Made by a program: the position numbers and the translations under genes
The notes under the pieces: model-generated
Database searches by the model: none
What the model was told of the DNA's origin: nothing
The model's input: the letters and a program-made list of their open reading frames with translations, nothing else
Origin: Epiperipatus broadwayi
Lineage: Eukaryota > Onychophora > Udeonychophora > Euonychophora > Peripatidae
DNA length: 64,000 nucleotides
Direction: 5' to 3'
NCBI GenBank assembly: GCA_028023455.1
Contig: JAQFVV010006653.1
Coordinates: forward strand, 188,001-252,000
In this document: positions 57,911 through 64,000 of the stretch, piece after piece
How the letters are laid out: the number at the start of each line of letters is the position of its first letter
Numbering within the stretch: position 1 is the stretch's first letter

Positions 57911-58164
57911 TTGGTATATTCAGTTTTAAAATAAACAATTCTAGAGAATAAAATGAACAAAATTCTTTTGATTATTTAGCCATTATGATATTTGTCAATT
58001 CTTCTTCAAAGTCTATAAATGCACTAAAGTTATCAAATTTGTAATTACTGATTTTCTGCATTTCAGACGGATATCAGGTACTTTGTAGTATATATAAAGT
58101 ACTATTGAATGTACATTATATGTATATGTAATTAACCTATTTATTCAGTATACTGAATGTTTAC

Positions 58165-58420
58165 AATAATAAATAGATGGATTTGAACTTAGGATTTTCA
58201 CCTTATATTCATCCTCCACTCCATCTCAAATAACCGATACAAAATGACCACACATGTGAAAAAAATAAATGATCCCCAATATACTGTCATGCAGAACCAG
58301 CACTCATTAATTGGGCCAGATCATACTCTCCCACACATACATACAGTCAGTGCTCGACTTATATTAAGATAGCTATTCCTTAAACTTTAATGAACAGGCT
58401 TCAAATCCCTCTATTTATTA
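58165..58420 (-). mobile_element. Family E fragment with degenerate hammerhead motif
   Basis: It shares GATTTGAACTTAGG, ACCGATACA, GACCACACATGTGAAAAA, CAGCACTCATTAATTGGGCCAGATC and TTATATTAAGATAGC blocks with the copies at 34500 and 36262. The motif (minus strand 58271-58327) reads TTAATGA, GTGC hairpin, GACA, so both core boxes are mutated. Confidence 0.65.
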
Positions 58421-60063
58421 TATGTATATGATAAACATATATTTCTTAGATAATGCCTTTATTTAAAGATGATAATGTTAGATGAATCAGTCAAGAAATA
58501 TGGTACTTGTAATTTCGATGATTACAGTCAGTATCAGAATTTAAAGCTAGCATAATATAAATAACAATCAACTATTAAGGATTTAAATAGAATAAAAAAT
58601 AAAATTTAATAATGTAATGTATTTATCTACAATGTAGTTCACATAATTACAACTCAGAGCAGCTTAAACACTTAGTTATAATTTATATTCTATTTTCAGT
58701 ACTTATTTGTAATATTTTTATCATGTAGAAAATATTATATAGCCAACTGTTGAGTAAAGATCATTGCACACATTGAGGTAAAATAAAAATACAAATACTA
58801 TTCATTATATGTATTTGTTTAAGATTGTTGATTTTCTTTGTTACTTTTATCTCAAATTAAGAATCACCACAAACAAATGATTTTTTGGTTATTAAAGGTT
58901 GTCTACATGAAGAAAAAAAACCTGAGTGTGTGTTTGTGGATTTTAAAATACCTCGACAACTTTCAATTCCATTTTAGATTTAATCTCCGATCATAGTCGT
59001 GCTATACAACATGGTTTTCAGTATAATTTTTATGACTATATATTTTTAGCAAGTTAATCTTCTATAAAATTAGTCATAAAGTAAAATAGGTATAAGCTGA
59101 AACCACTTGCACCGTCATGCATGTTTATGTCGTTGTTGTTTTCAGTTTTTAAAAGATGTTTTGTTTTATATTAATGCCATATGGAATTTAAATCGAGTAA
59201 TAATCATTATGCAGTTAATAAGTTTAATATTGAAATATGAGTAAATTGTATAAGAGATGAAAAATGGCCAACTATCATTGATGATCAAATGTTATCATCA
59301 GTTAGTCATAATGTCAAATTATCTAATTATTCTGCGTACTTGTAGGTAAAAAATTTAATATAGCTACAGTCTTAAATAGACTAATAAATTAAGCATAGTA
59401 GTAGAAGTGATAGTAAGATTTATACTACTGCTACGATAGAAGATTGAAAAATAATAAAAGAAGACGTAAAATTAATTATTAACGATAATAAAAATATAAA
59501 TTCAATATGCATACGTTAACATTTATTTGTTTTTATGATTTTAATAAAATATATATTTTTTTGTAAATATGTTACTATTGAAATAGCTAGAATGGAGGAG
59601 GGAAAAAATATTTGACTTATGTGGAGAAATTACCCATCCATTTCTATCTCCACTGCTCATGCTCCTAATACATCTTTACCAGACGCATGTGACTTCTAAA
59701 TTTCTAATCCAGAAATGTTTAGTAGTGAGGAAAATGCTAGCATGAGGTAATATTTTGAATATATATGAAATTGAATATGGATGAGTTGCATTATCAATTC
59801 AAACTTTGATATAGGATTTAATTTTAGTTGATTGTCATTTTCTTTTAACCAATATGTAACTAATTTGAATATGTTTTTATACTTACATTATTTTTTTGTA
59901 TAATTTAATATTTAAAATTATAAATACAGATAAGTATTTTTATTTATTTATTAATAAAAACAGTTTGTTTTCAACTTTCTTCTCCATCTCTTATTTTTCT
60001 TAGATTTTTTTTTTTTCACTCCTATATTTTTTCCCCTCAATTTATAATATTTTTATTTTTCAG
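58421..60063. other. A/T-rich DNA, putative intron
   Basis: No gene or shared repeat. The end (59970-60063) is strongly pyrimidine-rich and leads into the acceptor of the exon at 60064. Poly-T runs near 60008-60020 and TTTTATTTTTCAG form a strong 3' splice site. Confidence 0.5.
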
Positions 60064-60198
60064 AATGAAGTATGTGAACTCCTAAAAAAGCTGGAGATTA
60101 TACAAAGAAAGGATGAAAAACAAAGGCACTTGTTACACACCCTTGAGGCCAGATACGCCCAGGCTGAGAACACAAGGCTGGAGCAACAAACCCTCCAT
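60064..60198 (+). CDS. Internal coiled-coil exon of an unidentified host gene
   Basis: A TTTTTCAG acceptor ends at 60063 and a CAT|GTAAGC donor begins at 60199. The 135 bases between them are 45 whole codons (phase 0 at both ends) without a stop. GC content and codon use are plainly higher than in the flanks. The peptide starts NEVCELLKKLEIIQRKDEK and includes HTLEARYAQAENTRLEQQ. Positions 3, 6, 10, 13, 24, 27, 31 and 34 are V, L, L, I, L, L, Y, A, a regular a/d heptad pattern, so this is a continuous coiled-coil segment of about 45 residues. I cannot name the protein: many cytoskeletal, centrosomal and trafficking proteins have such exons. No other exon of the gene is recognisable in the window, so introns are long. 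It does not match any transposon family I know. Confidence 0.65.
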
Positions 60199-62538
60199 GT
60201 AAGCCTAGTCTTAAAGAATGTGAAGGGTTTATTTGTTACATGAAGGTCTTCCATTAAACACTTCTTGCTGTCTCAGTCTTGTTTAAAATTAATAGAGAAT
60301 TACTGTTAGGTTTCGCCGTCAGTTGCTTTAATAAAATGGGCTAGCTTTCAATATTTAGGTAAGTAATCAATGAAATCTAACCTGCACCCCCTCCTCCCCT
60401 AACCATATTCCTGCATCGTATGTATCCTGTGCTGTTCAATTTGTATGGTTTTTGAATATTTCATTTTATATAAGTATGTAATATTCATATAATTTTGTGA
60501 ATTAAAACTAAGGTTAGGTCGTTGTTTTATCTTTATTTTTTCTAGTTTCCACAGATGAGAATTATTAATTGCAGGTTTTATCACTTAAAATATGGAACAA
60601 CATTGCTTTTTAAAGGAAAATCAATATTTAAGGGGAGGAGGAATAGATTTTTTCGTCATAAAATGTTCTATTGTTGGTACTTACAGAAGTAAACAAACAC
60701 GGTGTATATAAAAAAAATTCTCACTCGTATACTAGATACAATATTTTAATTCTATTTATTGATTAAAACACACACACATCTTAGATTAAGTTTTTAACCC
60801 CCTTTACTAATAAGAATGTTTATCATTTTTGATAATTATATTTAACTTGATATATATTTAAAACCAGATTATCTATTTATTTTCGATGAAATGGTATTAA
60901 TCACAAATATTTTTAAATCTTTTTATATTTTTCTATACCGGGATAAATAATTTTTAATGTTTTATTTTTTTATACTGTAACAAAATTAAGTGTTAACTAA
61001 TTTAATCTAAATTCTATTCCATTTTGTTTTGAGGGAGTAAGAAAACGTTAATGGATTTATGTACTTCCATTGAATAAACTGAGAAATGATTATTTTTCAG
61101 CTGTTTTTTTTTTTTTTAATTCGTTTTCCTATTTTTTTACTATCTTCAAGAAATAAAAATTAAAATTATTGACATCTTTTTTTTTTTTTTATGATATAAA
61201 CTGTGAAATCTTAACTTATTTATTTTGATTATGGAACATATAAATGAGATATTACAGCTTTGTACAAAGGAGATAAAATTTAATAGTTCTTTTTTAACCC
61301 TTTATTGCTCTAGGGTTTATTCAGATAACGATATGATGGTATGTCTTTACAGTTATTATTAATTTCATATTTGATGAGACTGTATCAAAAAATTGGTGTA
61401 ATTATTTTTTCCCATACACTTTTATTAGATTAATTGAGATGGGAACGGGGGTGAGGATATTTTTGATATTTCTTAATATAACAACTCCTAAATATTTTTG
61501 ATTAATTTAATCTATTCTGCGATTAATACAATGTTACACATTTTAAAAAGTACTTTAAACAAAGTTAATAAAATATATATAAAATTTTCATTTTAAATTA
61601 CAAATACATTTAATTTTAAAATGACCATTGTGCCACTCACTTGAAAGCATTAAAAAAAAAAATTCAATAAGTTAATGGACAAAAAATATAAATGTTTTAA
61701 TACTTTTTTTAAAGAGTGTGTAGGTGGATATACCTTTATAAATAAAGCATTTATTTACAAACAAAAAAAGAAAAATCAATGGGTAATCATATTGTAGGTG
61801 TAATCACAAAGTAAATTAAAATTGTATTATAAAAAGTATAAAACACTTAAGCAGGTGATGAAAATAATAGTCAAATGATATAAAACTAAAATGAGAAGAA
61901 GTAGATAAGAAAATATTTCAGATAGAGAATTTATATTCTTCAAACTTTCTTAAAAGAAGTCAGAAGTAGAAGTAATAGATTAGAAGGATTCAGTAATTGG
62001 AATATCTGTTTTATATTTATGAATAAACTTATCATGACTAGGTGAGTAAATAATACCTCTTTTCCCCAATTTTTATTGTTTAAAAAATAGTTCATTCTAT
62101 GATTATATCTTTTTAATATCATTTCCCAATTAAAGCAATGTGAAAATGTCACTTTCTGTGAGGAAATTTTGTTTTTATTTAAAGAATATAAGTATTAAAA
62201 CATTATGTATATTATCATTTACTTATATTTTTTATTTAAAAATTTGTATGTAATAAGTAAGTGTTTAATAGTCATAATCTTTTTAAAAAAATAATATTAA
62301 TAAAATGGTACTAGTTTGGTGTGTGTTTTACTATAATGTCATGCTTTATCACTAGATGGAGCTATATCATTTGAAATCATGATTTAACAATTTGTGAATT
62401 ATGTTTATCCTTTACAGTAAAAATATTTATTGTGCAAATATAATTAAAAAAATAAATAATGAATAACAAATTAAATTGTGATAAAAAATAATGTTATTTA
62501 TTTGAATAAAAATTACAAATTAATAGTAAATTTACCTA
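60199..62538. other. A/T-rich DNA, putative intron
   Basis: Begins with a GTAAGC donor. No further exon with both splice sites was found. Poly-T runs near 61105 and 61180 could belong to splice acceptors, but no open coding segment follows. The ORF at 61940-62152 has no domain I recognise. Confidence 0.45.
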
Positions 62539-62551
62539 TAGTAAATATTTA

Positions 62552-62768
62552 TTAAATAGGCAAAACTGTCCATACAGTAGTGCCACCCTGTGCCAATCAG
62601 AGTAATCAATGGATGCCAGAAGGCTTGTGCATAAAATCCCCATCTAGTGCCTACTCATCCAACATCCCCAGACTAGTTTCTGGCTTGTGACCTTTATCAG
62701 TGAGGAACCTTGGATCTAAGAGTGCTGCATCTAGATCTTAGGATAAGAGATGGTGATCATGTGATGTT
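62552..62768 (-). mobile_element. Family B copy with 13-bp target duplication
   Basis: TAGTAAATATTTA flanks it at 62539-62551 and 62769-62781. It contains the AGAGTAATCAATGGATGCC, AAGGCTTGTGCATAAAATCCC and CTACTCATCCAACATCCCCAG blocks of the family. A hammerhead-like motif lies on the minus strand at 62665-62706: TCCTCA, CTGATAA (core G changed to A), hairpin, GAAAC, TA, GTC, TGGGGA. It lies in the presumed intron downstream of the coiled-coil exon. Confidence 0.85.
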
Positions 62769-62867
62769 TAGTAAATATTTACTATGTTCATAAAAAATGT
62801 GGTTAATAAGTTCTGATTTTAACTTTTATTTAAATTTTTCCAACACAAAAATGATATTATATAATAT

Positions 62868-63561
62868 ATTAATAAGCCAATAAGCGAATACACATGCACT
62901 TTGCAGATGTCACTATATAAATGATTAGTCCCACTTTTTCAAACACAAGATAAAGTCTTTTAAGAAAATATAGAATGAATCCACCTATATTTTCGACCCA
63001 ACCATATATGTATGGGCAAATCTGAAGTGTTTGAAATGAAGAGTGTGAAGTTATTAATTGATCACTTTAAATTACTTTTTTACTACATAAATGAATGACG
63101 CCAATGAAATTTCTAGAATTTACGATACATCATTCTTATAATTAAACATATGTAAACAAGACATTTATTTTTTATACAGCGCGATGTTTTTTATAATCTA
63201 TAATAATAATAAGCCAATAAGCTAATACACATGTGCTTTGCAGATGTCACTATATAAATGAATACTCCCACTTTTTCAAACACAAGAAAAAGTATTTAAG
63301 AAAATATGGAATGAATCCACTTATATTTTCGACCCAACCATATATGTATGGGCAAATCTGAAGTGTTTGAAATGAAGAGCATGAAGTTATTAATTGATCG
63401 CTTTAAATTACTTTTTTACTACTTTATCTTGTGTTTGAAAAAGTGGGAGTATTCATTTATATAATGACATCTGCAAAGCACATGTGTATTAGCTTATTGG
63501 CTTATTAATATTATAGATTATAAAAAACATCGCGCTATATAAAAAATAAATGTCTTGTTTA
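62868..63561. mobile_element. Foldback element plus an adjacent direct copy
   Basis: 63157-63290 and 63424-63561 are inverted copies of about 135 bp (from AAACAAGACATTTATTTTTTATA through ATCGCG, CCAATAAGCTAATACACATG and CTTTGCAGATGTCA). They surround a 133-bp centre. The stretch 62868-63075 is a direct copy of 63208-63415, so the inner arm and centre are duplicated upstream. The copies differ by only a few bases. There is no ORF. Confidence 0.75.
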
Positions 63562-64000
63562 AAAATGATAATAGTGTTATTGGAAAAGTTCTTAAAATGT
63601 ATTTCTCTTTTTTTAAGATTTTACATTTGGACTCCAATCATTATCATTCAATAAATGGTTTTGTAGGCTTCTGTTTTTAGGTTAATATACTATTTCTGAT
63701 GATTTATAGTGGAATAATTTAATCTTCTTGTATTTAAAATACCACAGACTAATTATCATTCTGAGTTTATTACTGAACCAATTGTATGTTTCTTTTCTTA
63801 TGAAGATAGCGTGACTGGTTCAGTATTCTATATAGAAATAAAAATCTGATCCTTGCTTTAAACTAATGCTGCATGTTATTTATTTATTTATTGTCATTTT
63901 TCATGAAGAGGCACATTATCTGTTAAAATCCTTTTATAATGATTTTTTCAATGACCAGATTTTATTTATTTAAGTCAGTTTATCAGTTTTCATCACATGA
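63562..64000. other. No feature seen
   Basis: A/T-rich sequence to the window end, no supported features. Confidence 0.4.

Noticed and set aside
1-64000. CRISPR arrays, bacterial operons or ribosome-binding sites
   Set aside because: No regularly spaced short repeats and no compact gene arrays exist. Composition and elements are those of an animal genome.

Overview
This window looks like intergenic or intronic DNA from an animal, most likely an invertebrate. By eye it is roughly three quarters A+T. There are no bacterial-type gene arrays, no ORF longer than about 145 codons, and many decayed transposable elements. Its RTE-type LINEs with TGATG-type tails, Gypsy and mariner remnants, hAT elements and tRNA-derived SINEs fit arthropods, chelicerates, molluscs and similar groups. 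I cannot name the species. The best host-gene sequence is one internal coiled-coil exon at 60064-60198 (+). Two other splice-bounded open stretches (20342-20668 and 41301-41435) are weak exon candidates.

Layout. 1-7000: a decayed RTE LINE (-) with a tRNA-derived SINE in its endonuclease region, a short repeat (family B) with a perfect 14-bp target-site duplication, and more LINE debris. 6600-11000: a Ty3/Gypsy pol remnant (-) with a possible LTR, a gag remnant of opposite polarity, and a mariner remnant (-) overlapped by a foldback element. 12100-19300: foldback elements, a 1.67-kb terminal-inverted-repeat transposon with 8-bp target duplications, a LINE C-terminus and tandem tRNA-like repeats. 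19300-28700: mostly plain A/T-rich DNA with a tRNA-headed SINE and two GC-richer islands. 28700-48800: a second RTE copy, several foldbacks, a SINE with a perfect 15-bp duplication, a tRNA-Gly-like sequence and two LINE 3' ends. 49081-56950: an LTR retrotransposon with LTRs of about 1.9 kb, a short non-autonomous interior, a hAT insertion inside it and a ribozyme repeat inside its 3' LTR. 57000-64000: the exon, another family B copy and a duplicated foldback.

The main discovery candidate is a set of short dispersed retroelements carrying hammerhead ribozyme-like sequences. Family E (at least ten motif copies in eight places) has CTGATGA, a hairpin and GAAA. It also has a stem III with the cleavage site in the right place and a two-part stem I that pairs across the motif. 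Copies occur as head-to-tail units and as inverted foldbacks; one has a perfect 14-bp target duplication. Families A and B have related CTGAYGA/hairpin/GAAAC modules, the same foldback layout and 12-15-bp duplications. This matches Penelope-like elements and retrozymes, which are known to carry hammerheads. No Penelope reverse transcriptase was found here, so these copies appear to be non-autonomous.
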